The position numbers were made by a program, and so were the translations under genes. From Mesostigma viride (Eukaryota > Streptophyta > Mesostigmatophyceae > Mesostigmatales > Mesostigmataceae), in contig RPFO01000164.1 in NCBI GenBank assembly GCA_009746045.1, positions 526,712-590,711 on the forward strand: 64,000 nt of DNA. The letters are read 5' to 3'. The notes beneath the pieces are model-generated. The model made no database searches. It had not been told where the DNA came from and was given only the letters and a program-made list of their open reading frames with translations. Below are positions 43,370 through 57,400 of the stretch, in pieces (within the stretch, counting starts at the first letter, position 1; the number at the start of each line of letters is the position of its first letter).

Positions 43370-45414
43370 TCACATCGAGCACACGTTCACAAAGCCCGCG
43401 GCGTACAGCAGCCGCAGCACCATCGCCTCCAGATCCTGCGAGATGTACTTGACCGCGCTCGTGGGCGGCTTGAGGCGCCCCGTGAACCAGTATGGCGCGC
43501 GGCTGTTCATGTCCAGGGTGAAGCCGTACAAGTTGACCGCGTTGCACACACGCAGGAACGCGAGCACCGCGTGCATGCCACTGGACATGAACTCCCAGTC
43601 GGAGAAGGGGCCCATCTGAAGCTTGTACAGCTCGCTCTCAAGCGACTTGAACACGTTCGCGATGCTCTCCAGCGAGTCATCTCCGAGCTCAACCACTTCA
43701 AACGTGGGCAGCCGCGAGTGCATGCGCGCCGCCACGTCGGCCCTATTCGCGGGGAACCAGATCACCAGCGTCTCGTTCTTGGTCTTGGTCCAGAACGGCG
43801 CGAAACCGTAGACCAGCTCCAGGCTGACCTTGTAGCTGAGCACGCGGTAGTTGGTCCGCTGGCCGATGTGCTTGCGATACTTCTGCATCGGCAGGATGTT
43901 CACGCGGACGATCACCTCGTGCTGGTCGATGTAGTCACCGTACGGGTGCCGCATGAGCCCGCCGCCATTGCCCACGATCGCGCACGACTTGAACAGCTTG
44001 CTGCTTAGGCGCGGCTGGCCCAGGACCACGTCCTGCATGCCGGGCACACGGTGCGCCGCGTGCCGCGCCTTGCGACCGCACTTGCTTAGGTCGTGGAGGC
44101 ACTCCACGAGTGGGCCCCGGTTGCCGCCCACGCGCCGCTTGTGGTAATGCACGCGCTCGGGCCGCGGCCCGTGCTCCGTCTCGATCACCACGTGGTGGTC
44201 GTCCAGACCGATCACCGTCATCTCCCCCGACTTCATCGCCACGGGGGCCGCGGGGGCGCCGGGGGGCGGGTGCACCCGGTGGGGGAGCGAGGGGGCCCGT
44301 GCGGCCCCTGCATGACCCCCATGGGGGCCGTGAAGCGATGCTCCGTGGTGGCCCACGCCGTGCACGGGGATGGCACCATGAGGGGACGGCTTGTGGGCCA
44401 AGAGGGCTGCCACGTGGGCTGACATGGCCCCACCAAAGGGGTGCCCCGCAGCGCCTGTGGCGGCACCGTGACCTGCCGCCCCCGTGGGGTGTACCGTGGC
44501 CCGATGGGCAGCCAGGGCCCCTGCCATGGTGTGCCCGTGCCCGCTCAGCCCGCCCGCCCCTTGTGCCTGCGGCCCCACGTGGCCGACGATGGCATGGCCT
44601 CCCACCCCCTCCATGTGGTGCTTCACCCCGCCACCTGCCGACAGGGTACCGGGTGGAGCGCTCTTCCCCTCATGCCGCGTGGCCACATCGCCCGATGCCG
44701 GTCCCCCCACATGATGGCCCGCACTGGCCCCGTGCTCGTGTGGATGAGGTGGCACCGCGTGCGCGCCGGTGGTGGCCGACGGCGTCGCGGCCGGGTGATG
44801 TGCCGTCATGGCGCCATGCGGCAAGTGTCCATGCTGGCCCGACGCCGCGGCACCCTGGCCACTGGACGAGGTCGCCGCCTGGCCCCCGCCCACGGGCGTG
44901 GTCGCCTTGCCCAGGCCCGTGATGAGGTGGACTTTCTTGGACTTCTCCAACGCAGTGCGCGGGTCCACCGCAAACGCGGACGCCAGCTCTTGCGCCGCCA
45001 TCCCTGGGGGAGGGAGCACCGCGTGCACGCCCGTGCTGCCGCTGGCGTGGGCGCCACTGCCGCCTGTGCTGGCTTCCCCCCCATGGTGGTGGCTCCCGTG
45101 CGCATGTTTCTCGCCCCCAGGTGATGCCCCTGCCCCCGCCCCCTTGGTAACGGCACCGTGGGACCCCCCTGGGGACGCGCTCTCCTCCGTCAAGTCTGCC
45201 AGCTCAGCGAGCAACGACGCCGACACCTTGGAGCCGGATAACGACGAGACTGCCGGCACGGCCCCACCTGGCGTTGCCACTGCCCTAGAGTGCCCGTGGA
45301 GTCCTGCCCCTGCGGCGGCGGCGGCGGCGGCAGCAGCCGCCCCTGCCCCGGCAAGCGTCGCAGAGGGAAGGCCGTCTCCATGCCGGTGGGTTCCTGCTGC
45401 AAGATGAGCTGCAC
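43370..45414 (-). CDS. GT29 exon 4: His/Gly/Ala-rich stem and catalytic domain, with stop
   Basis: 681 codons plus the two leading bases of a split codon. The first roughly 430 residues are low-complexity with many His (AHGSHHHGG, GAHAVPPHPHEHGAS, GVGHHGASLHG). The catalytic part carries the sialylmotifs and ends FVNVCSM with TGA. Confidence 0.92.
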
Positions 45415-48400
45415 CTGGTGGTGAAAGGGGTCATCAGTGAATAAATTGAAGTACACGAGGTGGTGAGGGGTAACCCCAGGGTGAGCGGGGAGGGTGGCCA
45501 GGTGGGTTTGCAAGGCAGGGTGTGCCTCCAATTAGAGGAAACAGGAGGGAAAATTGCACGATGGGGCTGAGGTTGTGGAGGGAACGCATCCTACAATATC
45601 ACTAGGAATACAATAAGAGTACAACATGTTTTGGGGAAAGCCACGTGCCCAGAGCCACTGGAGACGAAAGAAAAAACAACAAAAAGGGAAGCCCCTCCGG
45701 GAAACTGCTTGTCTATTGGCAACAGCCATCTTCTGACACAGGCACAAGCATGCAGTAAGATATCGGTGGCGCCAAAGATGCACACCCAAGCAAACAAATC
45801 TCTCTCCTCCACTGCCCTTGGCCCCCCCCCCCCCCCCCCCCTGCCTTGCTTCAAGCTCTTCTAGGCCTGCCTCCTGCCTAGGCAGAACGGCCATATCTCC
45901 ACCCATACCTGTATCCTTAGCTAGGTCCCATGCCTGCGCGCACCTCTCCCTCCTGCACACCCCAGCAGTGCTCTGACAAGATGACATGACGATTGCTGCC
46001 ACTTGCCATGAAGGTGGGGTGTCCATACGGATGGGTAGAGCCCGCCCTCGTGAGCCCTTCCACATGGGCTGTGCCACTACGCACGCCCCAGTGTGCACAG
46101 CCCACTGTGCACGCATGGGGGATGCACACCCACCTGCAGGCGCGGACAACGATGGCGACACTCCGTACGGCGCCGCCAGCAACTGCCGCCTTCTTGCAGG
46201 CGAGTGCTTTTTGACCGCTGTGGCCGGCTTCACATCATCCAGCGACGAGGCCCCACCTGGGACGCCCATGGCGATTTTGGTCCACTCGGGTGGCTGCCCC
46301 ATGCAGCGCGGCTGCTCGTCCAGCGCACGCATGCGGTTGATCAGCAGCTGGTGCACGCCCCCCAGCCGCTCCTTCTCGGCGCGTTCTAATTCTTGCACCA
46401 GTGCCTCCAGCTGGGCGAGGTCTGCCTCACTCAGTGCCGCATCATCCTCCACGCGCAGGTGCTGGTCCAGCGCCTGGGGCGGGGGGCCACATGGTAAGGG
46501 GAGAACAGATGGGAAGGGGGGGAGACATGGGCATTGGGAAGGGGGGAAGAGAGGCACAAAAGGGGTAAGCAAGGGTTGGGAACATGGGAGGATCGGAGGC
46601 CGGAGGAGGGAGAGGCCACGGCCACAAGAATGAAACGGAGAGAACCGAGGACTCAAAGGACGAGGGGCATCCATTACACGAGAATCAAACATGACGAGGG
46701 GCATCCATGACACGAGAATCAAACATGACGAGGGGCATCCATGACACGAGAATCAAACATGACGAGGGGCATGCATGACACGAGAATCAAACATGACGAG
46801 GGGCATCCATGACACGAGAATCAAACATGGCGAGGGGCATGCATGACACGAGAATCAAACATGGCGAGGGGCATCCATGACACGAGAATCAAACATGGCG
46901 AGGGGCATCCATGACACGAGAATCAAACATGACGAGGGGCATGCATGACACGAGAATCAAACATGACGAGGGGCATCCATGACACGAGAATCAAACATGG
47001 CGAGGGGCATCCATGACACAAGAATCAAACATGGCGAGGGGCATCCATGACACGAGAATCAAACATGGCGAGGGGCATCCATGACACGAGAATCAAACAT
47101 GACGAGGGGCATCCATTACACGAGAATCAAACATGACGAGGGGCATCCATGACACGAGAATCAAACATGGCGAGGGGCATCCATGACACGAGAATCAAAC
47201 ATGACGAGGGGCATCCATGACACGAGAATCAAACATGACGAGGGGCATCCATGACACGAGAATCAAACATGGCGAGGGGCATCCATGACACGAGAATCAA
47301 ACATGGCGAGGGGCATGCATGACACGAGAATCAAACATGGCGAGGGGCATCCATGACACGAGAATCAAACATGACGAGGGGCATCCATGACACGAGAATC
47401 AAACATGACGAGGGGCATCCATGACACGAGAATCAAACATGGCGAGGGGCATGCATGACACGAGAATCAAACATGACGAGGGGCATGCATGACACGAGAA
47501 TCAAACATGGCGAGGGGCATGCATGACACGAGAATCAAACATGGCGAGGGGCATCCATGACACGAGAATCAAACATGGCGAGGGGCATCCATGACACGAG
47601 AATCAAACATGGCGAGGGGCATCCATGACACGAGAATCAAACATGGCGAGGGGCATCCATGACACGAGAATCAAACATGACGAGGGGCATCCATGACACG
47701 AGAATCAAACATGGCGAGGGGCATGCATGACACGAGAATCAAACATGACGAGGGGCATCCATGACACGAGAATCAAACATGGCGAGGGGCATGCATGACA
47801 CGAGAATCAAACATGGCGAGGGGCATCCATGACACGAGAATCAAACATGGCGAGGGGCATGCATGACACGAGAATCAAACATGACGAGGGGCATCCATGA
47901 CACGAGAATCAAACATGGCGAGGGGCATCCATGACATGAGAATCAAACATGGCGAGGGGCATGCATGACACGAGAATCAAACATGGCGAGGGGCATCCAT
48001 GACACGAGAATCAAACATGGCGAGGGGCATCCATGACACGAGAATCAAACATGGCGAGGGGCATCCATGACACGAGAATCAAACATGACGAGGGGCATCC
48101 ATGACACGAGAATCAAACATGACGAGGGGCATGCATGACACGAGAATCAAACATGACGAGGGGCATCCATGACACGAGAATCAAACATGACGAGGGGCAT
48201 GCATGACACGAGAATCAAACATGACGAGGGGCATCCATGACACGAGAATCAAACATGACGAGGGGCATCCATGACACGAGAATCAAACATGGCGAGGGGC
48301 ATCCATGACACGAGAATCAAACATGACGAGGGGCATCCATTACACGAGAATCAAACATGACGAGGGGCATCCATGACACGAGAATCAAACATGGCGAGGG

Positions 48401-51400
48401 GCATCCATTACACGAGAATCAAACATGACGAGGGGCATGCATGACACGAGAATCAAACATGACGAGGGGCATGCATGACACGAGAATCAAACATGGCGAG
48501 GGGCATGCATGACACGAGAATCAAACATGGCGAGGGGCATGCATGACACGAGAATCAAACATGACGAGGGGCATCCATGACACGAGAATCAAACATGACG
48601 AGGGGCATCCATGACACGAGAATCAAACATGGCGAGGGGCATCCATGACACAAGAATCAAACATGACGAGGGGCATCCATGACACGAGAATCAAACATGA
48701 CGAGGGGCATCCATTACACGAGAATCAAACATGGCGAGGGGCATCCATGACACGAGAATCAAACATGGCGAGGGGCATCCATTACACGAGAATCAAACAT
48801 GGCGAGGGGCATCCATGACACGAGAATCAAACATGGCGAGGGGCATCCATGACACGAGAATCAAACATGACGAGGGGCATCCATGACACGAGAATCAAAC
48901 ATGACGAGGGGCATCCATGACACGAGAATCAAACATGGCGAGGGGCATCCATGACACGAGAATCAAACATGACGAGGGGCATCCATGACACGAGAATCAA
49001 ACATGGCGAGGGGCATCCATGACACGAGAATCAAACATGGCGAGGGGCATCCATGACACGAGAATCAAACATGACGAGGGGCATCCATTACACGAGAATC
49101 AAACATGACGAGGGGCATCCATGACACGAGAATCAAACATGGCGAGGGGCATCCATTACACGAGAATCAAACATGACGAGGGGCATCCATGACACGAGAA
49201 TCAAACATGGCGAGGGGCATCCATGACACGAGAATCAAACATGGCGAGGGGCATGCATGACACGAGAATCAAACATGGCGAGGGGCATCCATGACACGAG
49301 AATCAAACATGGCGAGGGGCATCCATGACACGAGAATCAAACATGGCGAGGGGCATCCATTACACGAGAATCAAACATGACGAGGGGCATCCATGACACG
49401 AGAATCAAACATGGCGAGGGGCATCCATGACACGAGAATCAAACATGGCGAGGGGCATGCATGACACGAGAATCAAACATGGCGAGGGGCATCCATTACA
49501 CGAGAATCAAACATGGCGAGGGGCATGCATGACACGAGAATCAAACATGACGAGGGGCATCCATGACACAAGAATCAAACATGACGAGGGGCATGCATGA
49601 CACGAGAATCAAACATGGCGAGGGGCATGCATGACACGAGAATCAAACATGACGAGGGGCATCCATGACACGAGAATCAAACATGGCGAGGGGCATGCAT
49701 GACACGAGAATCAAACATGACGAGGGGCATCCATGACACAAGAATCAAACATGGCGAGGGGCATCCATGACACAAGAATCAAACATGGCGAGGGGCATCC
49801 ATGACACGAGAATCAAACATGACGAGGGGCATCCATGACACGAGAATCAAACATGGCGAGGGGCATCCATTACACGAGAATCAAACATGGCGAGGGGCAT
49901 CCATGACACGAGAATCAAACATGACGAGGGGCATCCATGACACAAGAATCAAACATGGCGAGGGGCATCCATGACACGAGAATCAAACATGGCGAGGGGC
50001 ATCCATGACACAAGAATCAAACATGGCGAGGGGCATCCATGACACGAGAATCAAACATGACGAGGGGCATCCATGACACGAGAATCAAACATGGCGAGGG
50101 GCATCCATTACACGAGAATCAAACATGACGAGGGGCATCCATGACACAAGAATCAAACATGGCGAGGGGCATCCATGACACGAGAATCAAACATGGCGAG
50201 GGGCATGCATGACACGAGAATCAAACATGGCGAGGGGCATCCATGACACGAGAATCAAACATGGCGAGGGGCATCCATGACACGAGAATCAAACATGACG
50301 AGGGGCATCCATGACACGAGAATCAAACATGGCGAGGGGCATCCATGACACGAGAATCAAACATGGCGAGGGGCATCCATGACACGAGAATCAAACATGG
50401 CGAGGGGCATCCATGACACGAGAATCAAACATGGCGAGGGGCATGCATGACACGAGAATCAAACATGACGAGGGGCATCCATGACACGAGAATCAAACAT
50501 GGCGAGGGGCATCCATGACACGAGAATCAAACATGACGAGGGGCATCCATGACACGAGAATCAAACATGGCGAGGGGCATCCATGACACGAGAATCAAAC
50601 ATGGCGAGGGGCATCCATGACACGAGAATCAAACATGGCGAGGGGCATCCATGACACGAGAATCAAACATGACGAGGGGCATCCATGACACGAGAATCAA
50701 ACATGGCGAGGGGCATCCATGACACGAGAATCAAACATGACGAGGGGCATCCATGACACGAGAATCAAACATGGCGAGGGGCATCCATGACACGAGAATC
50801 AAACATGGCGAGGGGCATGCATGACACGAGAATCAAACATGGCGAGGGGCATCCATTACACGAGAATCAAACATGGCGAGGGGCATGCATGACACGAGAA
50901 TCAAACATGACGAGGGGCATCCATGACACAAGAATCAAACATGACGAGGGGCATCCATGACACGAGAATCAAACATGGCGAGGGGCATGCATGACACGAG
51001 AATCAAACATGGCGAGGGGCATCCATGACACGAGAATCAAACATGGCGAGGGGCATCCATGACACGAGAATCAAACATGGCGAGGGGCATGCATGACACG
51101 AGAATCAAACATGACGAGGGGCATCCATGACACGAGAATCAAACATGGCGAGGGGCATCCATGACACGAGAATCAAACATGGCGAGGGGCATCCATGACA
51201 CAAGAATCAAACATGGTGAGGGGCATCCATGACACGAGAATCAAACATGACGAGGGGCATCCATGACACGAGAATCAAACATGGCGAGGGGCATCCATGA
51301 CACGAGAATCAAACATGGCGAGGGGCATCCATTACACGAGAATCAAACATGGCGAGGGGCATCCATGACACGTGAATCAAACATGGCGAGGGGCATCCAT

Positions 51401-54400
51401 GACACGAGAATCAAACATGGCGAGGGGCATCCATGACACGAGAATCAAACATGGCGAGGGGCATCCATTACACGAGAATCAAACATGGCGAGGGGCATCC
51501 ATGACACGAGAATCAAACATGGCGAGGGGCATCCATGACACGAGAATCAAACATGACGAGGGGCATCCATGACACGAGAATCAAACATGGCGAGGGGCAT
51601 CCATGACACGAGAATCAAACATGGCGAGGGGCATCCATGACACGAGAATCAAACATGGCGAGGGGCATCCATGACACGAGAATCAAACATGGCGAGGGGC
51701 ATCCATGACACGAGAATCAAACATGGCGAGGGGCATCCATTACACGAGAATCAAACATGGCGAGGGGCATCCATGACACGAGAATCAAACATGGCGAGGG
51801 GCATCCATGACAAGAATCAAACATGACGAGGGGCATCCATGACACGAGAATCAAACATGACGAGGGGCATGCATGACACGAGAATCAAACATGGCGAGGG
51901 GCATCCATGACACGAGAATCAAACATGGCGAGGGGCATCCATGACACGAGAATCAAACATGGCGAGGGGCATCCATTACACGAGAATCAAACATGGCGAG
52001 GGGCATCCATGACACGAGAATCAAACATGGCGAGGGGCATCCATGACACGAGAATCAAACATGGCGAGGGGCATCCATGACACGAGAATCAAACATGGCG
52101 AGGGGCATGCATGACACGAGAATCAAACATGGCGAGGGGCATCCATGACACGAGAATCAAACATGGCGAGGGGCATCCATGACACGAGAATCAAACATGA
52201 CGAGGGGCATCCATGACACGAGAATCAAACATGGCGAGGGGCATCCATGACACGAGAATCAAACATGACGAGGGGCATGCATGACACGAGAATCAAACAT
52301 GGCGAGGGGCATCCATGACACGAGAATCAAACATGGCGAGGGGCATCCATGACACAAGAATCAAACATGGCGAGGGGCATCCATGACACGAGAATCAAAC
52401 ATGGCGAGGGGCATGCATGACACGAGAATCAAACATGACGAGGGGCATCCATGACACGAGAATCAAACATGGCGAGGGGCATCCATGACACGAGAATCAA
52501 ACATGGCGAGGGGCATCCATGACACAAGAATCAAACATGGCGAGGGGCATCCATGACACGAGAATCAAACATGACGAGGGGCATCCATGACACGAGAATC
52601 AAACATGGCGAGGGGCATCCATGACACGAGAATCAAACATGGCGAGGGGCATCCATTACACGAGAATCAAACATGGCGAGGGGCATCCATGACACGAGAA
52701 TCAAACATGGCGAGGGGCATCCATGACACGAGAATCAAACATGGCGAGGGGCATCCATGACACGAGAATCAAACATGGCGAGGGGCATCCATTACACGAG
52801 AATCAAACATGGCGAGGGGCATCCATGACACGAGAATCAAACATGGCGAGGGGCATCCATTACACGAGAATCAAACATGACGAGGGGCATCCATGACACG
52901 AGAATCAAACATGACGAGGGGCATCCATGACACGAGAATCAAACATGGCGAGGGGCATCCATGACACGAGAATCAAACATGGCGAGGGGCATCCATGACA
53001 CGAGAATCAAACATGGCGAGGGGCATCCATGACACGAGAATCAAACATGGCGAGGGGCATCCATTACACGAGAATCAAACATGGCGAGGGGCATCCATGA
53101 CACGAGAATCAAACATGGCGAGGGGCATCCATGACACAAGAATCAAACATGACGAGGGGCATCCATGACACGAGAATCAAACATGACGAGGGGCATGCAT
53201 GACACGAGAATCAAACATGGCGAGGGGCATCCATGACACGAGAATCAAACATGACGAGGGGCATCCATGACACGAGAATCAAACATGGCGAGGGGCATCC
53301 ATGACACGAGAATCAAACATGACGAGGGGCATGCATGACACGAGAATCAAACATGGCGAGGGGCATCCATGACACAAGAATCAAACATGGCGAGGGGCAT
53401 CCATGACACAAGAATCAAACATGGCGAGGGGCATCCATGACACGAGAATCAAACATGGCGAGGGGCATGCATGACACGAGAATCAAACATGACGAGGGGC
53501 ATCCATGACACGAGAATCAAACATGGCGAGGGGCATCCATGACACGAGAATCAAACATGGCGAGGGGCATCCATGACACAAGAATCAAACATGGCGAGGG
53601 GCATCCATGACACGAGAATCAAACATGACGAGGGGCATCCATGACACGAGAATCAAACATGGCGAGGGGCATCCATGACACGAGAATCAAACATGGCGAG
53701 GGGCATCCATTACACGAGAATCAAACATGGCGAGGGGCATCCATGACACGTGAATCAAACATGGCGAGGGGCATCCATGACACGAGAATCAAACATGGCG
53801 AGGGGCATCCATGACACGAGAATCAAACATGGCGAGGGGCATCCATTACACGAGAATCAAACATGGCGAGGGGCATCCATGACACGAGAATCAAACATGG
53901 CGAGGGGCATCCATTACACGAGAATCAAACATGACGAGGGGCATCCATGACACGAGAATCAAACATGACGAGGGGCATCCATGACACGAGAATCAAACAT
54001 GGCGAGGGGCATCCATGACACGAGAATCAAACATGGCGAGGGGCATCCATGACACGAGAATCAAACATGGCGAGGGGCATCCATGACACGAGAATCAAAC
54101 ATGGCGAGGGGCATCCATTACACGAGAATCAAACATGGCGAGGGGCATCCATGACACGAGAATCAAACATGGCGAGGGGCATCCATGACACAAGAATCAA
54201 ACATGACGAGGGGCATCCATGACACGAGAATCAAACATGACGAGGGGCATGCATGACACGAGAATCAAACATGGCGAGGGGCATCCATGACACGAGAATC
54301 AAACATGGCGAGGGGCATCCATGACACGAGAATCAAACATGGCGAGGGGCATCCATTACACGAGAATCAAACATGGCGAGGGGCATCCATGACACGAGAA

Positions 54401-57400
54401 TCAAACATGGCGAGGGGCATCCATGACACGAGAATCAAACATGGCGAGGGGCATCCATGACACGAGAATCAAACATGGCGAGGGGCATGCATGACACGAG
54501 AATCAAACATGGCGAGGGGCATCCATGACACGAGAATCAAACATGGCGAGGGGCATGCATGACACGAGAATCAAACATGACGAGGGGCATCCATGACACG
54601 AGAATCAAACATGGCGAGGGGCATCCATGACACGAGAATCAAACATGACGAGGGGCATGCATGACACGAGAATCAAACATGGCGAGGGGCATCCATGACA
54701 CGAGAATCAAACATGGCGAGGGGCATCCATGACACAAGAATCAAACATGGCGAGGGGCATCCATGACACGAGAATCAAACATGGCGAGGGGCATCCATGA
54801 CACGAGAATCAAACATGGCGAGGGGCATGCATGACACGAGAATCAAACATGGCGAGGGGCATCGATGAAACGAGAATCAAACATGGCGAGGGGCATGCAT
54901 GACACGAGAATCAAACATGACGAGGGGCATCCATGACACGAGAATCAAACATGACGAGGGGCATCCATGACACGAGAATCAAACATGACGAGGGGCATCC
55001 ATGACACGAGAATCAAACATGGCGAGGGGCATCCATTACACGAGAATCAAACATGGCGAGGGGCATCCATGACACGAGAATCAAACATGGCGAGGGGCAT
55101 CCATGACACGAGAATCAAACATGGCGAGGGGCATCCATGACACGAGAATCAAACATGACGAGGGGCATCCATGACACGAGAATCAAACATGGCGAGGGGC
55201 ATCCATTACACGAGAATCAAACATGGCGAGGGGCATCCATGACACGAGAATCCTACGGATGCCTCATGCCACGGAAGAGCAGCGGAGAAGCACGTGGGGC
55301 ATTTGAGGTAGGGTAGTATTACTTAAACTAGAGCCACTTGAGGAAGAAAAATGTGTGCTCTGTGATTGCCATTAGTAACCATTTTAATCATACCTGGACT
55401 GGTAACTATAACCAACAGCTAGAGCTTCATGTGCACATCAAGGCGCATGCAGCCAGCTGAGGCTCCCCCTTGCCTGAGTACATGACTCGTAACCTCTTGT
55501 GGCGGCATGTCCACCGACACCTAGGACAGCGAGGTGGCCACACAACCAGGAGCCAGCACGCTGCCTGCCTATGCTCCTCACCAGCGTGCCACATCTCTGC
55601 CCTGTTACCACCCACATACACCGCAAGGGTCCACCATCGCCACCCATCCACCCACCCACCCCTCATGGCCCACCATCGGCACCCACCCACCTTGCCCGCC
55701 TGTTCCAGCTTCTTCATGAAATCGTCGTCGCTGATCGTGGCCCCCTCCTGCGCCCCCGCGCCCGTGCTTGTGCCCGCATCCTTGGCCCCCTCCAAAGGCA
55801 CCGCAACAGTCGCAGCACCCCCGGCCACCGACCCCGCGCCGCCCTCCGCTGGTCCCAGCACTGCCACCGTGCCCTGCCCCCCCACCGGGGCGCCCTCCTC
55901 GTCCTCGATCTTGGTCAGCGAGTCAAACTGGGATGTCGTCTCACCGAGGAGATGGATTATCGACTCAAACGTGCCCCGTGGCTTGTCGCCCGCCTCCGTC
56001 ACGCTCTTGGCCGCCGCCCACGCGTCCGCCCCAGCATCACTACCCGCACCCTCCCCCTCCTCCAACTCTGCCAGGCCACCGCCCTCGTCCTCCTCCGCGC
56101 CGTGGCTGCTGGTGGACGGCACGGGGGGCGGCGGCGCGGCGGCATGATCTTTGTCCGGATCGGACCGCATTGCGCTCAGGCCGTCCTCCACCACTTCTTG
56201 CACCACGTGAACCATCTGGAGGGGGGGGGGGACAGGGGGGCAGCAACCAGGCGCCGCGCCAGCGACAATACCGCGGCAATGACACACGATCAAGGAGGTG
56301 CGTCAGGGGGCAAGCGCGCCCAGTCGCCGACATATGCAGGCACACACGTCCACTGAACGTGGGCATCCAATAACGCTGAAATTGGGGGATCCCCAATCTC
56401 CCACTGCTCACTACCGAAGACTGGCTGCCATAGTGCGGCACCTAATACTGGAGGACTTAACTGTAATTAGCATTATCACATTATCATGATGCTGAGTATT
56501 ATGCTATTATTCCCCGCCACGTGTCAGGTGTGCCAGTAGGGCCACCACCAGCGTGACCGCGCGCACGGAACCCGAGCACAGCCGCCAAGGTCCCACGCGT
56601 GGTCTGAGTAACGATGTGGTTTGCAGAACTAGGAGTGTGACAGAGTGAGCGTACTGACTTCAACGGCAAATGCAAGAGTCCTGGATCCAAGCGACCGTTG
56701 CCGGTGGCGCCCCCGACGACAGTGTGCGCGTGTATTCACTTACACCGTTACATGCCTCCCTTACATGCAAACACAGAAAAAGCACTACACTTAGCTTGTA
56801 TTGAGTTCTAAACAAGAATCCCATGTTACCAAAAGACTACCTTGAGCTTAGAAACAACAGCACATCAAACTCAGAAAACTGGATTGGCGTTGAGCTCCGG
56901 AAGAACGATGCATTGAGCTCGCAAACAACACTGCATCGAGCTAGAAATAAGCTAGACATTGAGCTCCCAAGGCGGCTAGATGCGTCAACCTCATGACGAC
57001 CGCCCGTGACGTGCAACAGTCACATGCTTCAAGCAACCAGGCTATCAGAGATGGTGTTGGTGTTCTTCTGTTGCAGGGAGTCCCAGACTGGTCATGCAAG
57101 TGGTGTACAGATGTCCTATTTGCTGTAGTGGCACTAGTGCAGCGTGGGCCCAAACATGAGATAGATTTTATTTACAAGGGTTTTCCTGCAAAATCACTGC
57201 ATGCTGACTTCTGCATATGGCAGCCAAGGTTCTCCAAATGGCATGATGGCACATGTAGCAAGACCAGACCCCTGGCAAGTCCAGTCAAAAGTATTTCAGG
57301 CAACCCTGACAGCTGTTGGTCAACAGAAACGCACCCCTGCAAAATCTGGCTGTCCAGATTGCATCAGGCGAAGCATGTCCTCGTGTGCGGGCGACGGCTT

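Noticed and set aside
46659-55252. Possible CRISPR-like array
   Set aside because: Units are contiguous 34-bp near-identical copies with no unique spacers, and the context is a eukaryotic intron.
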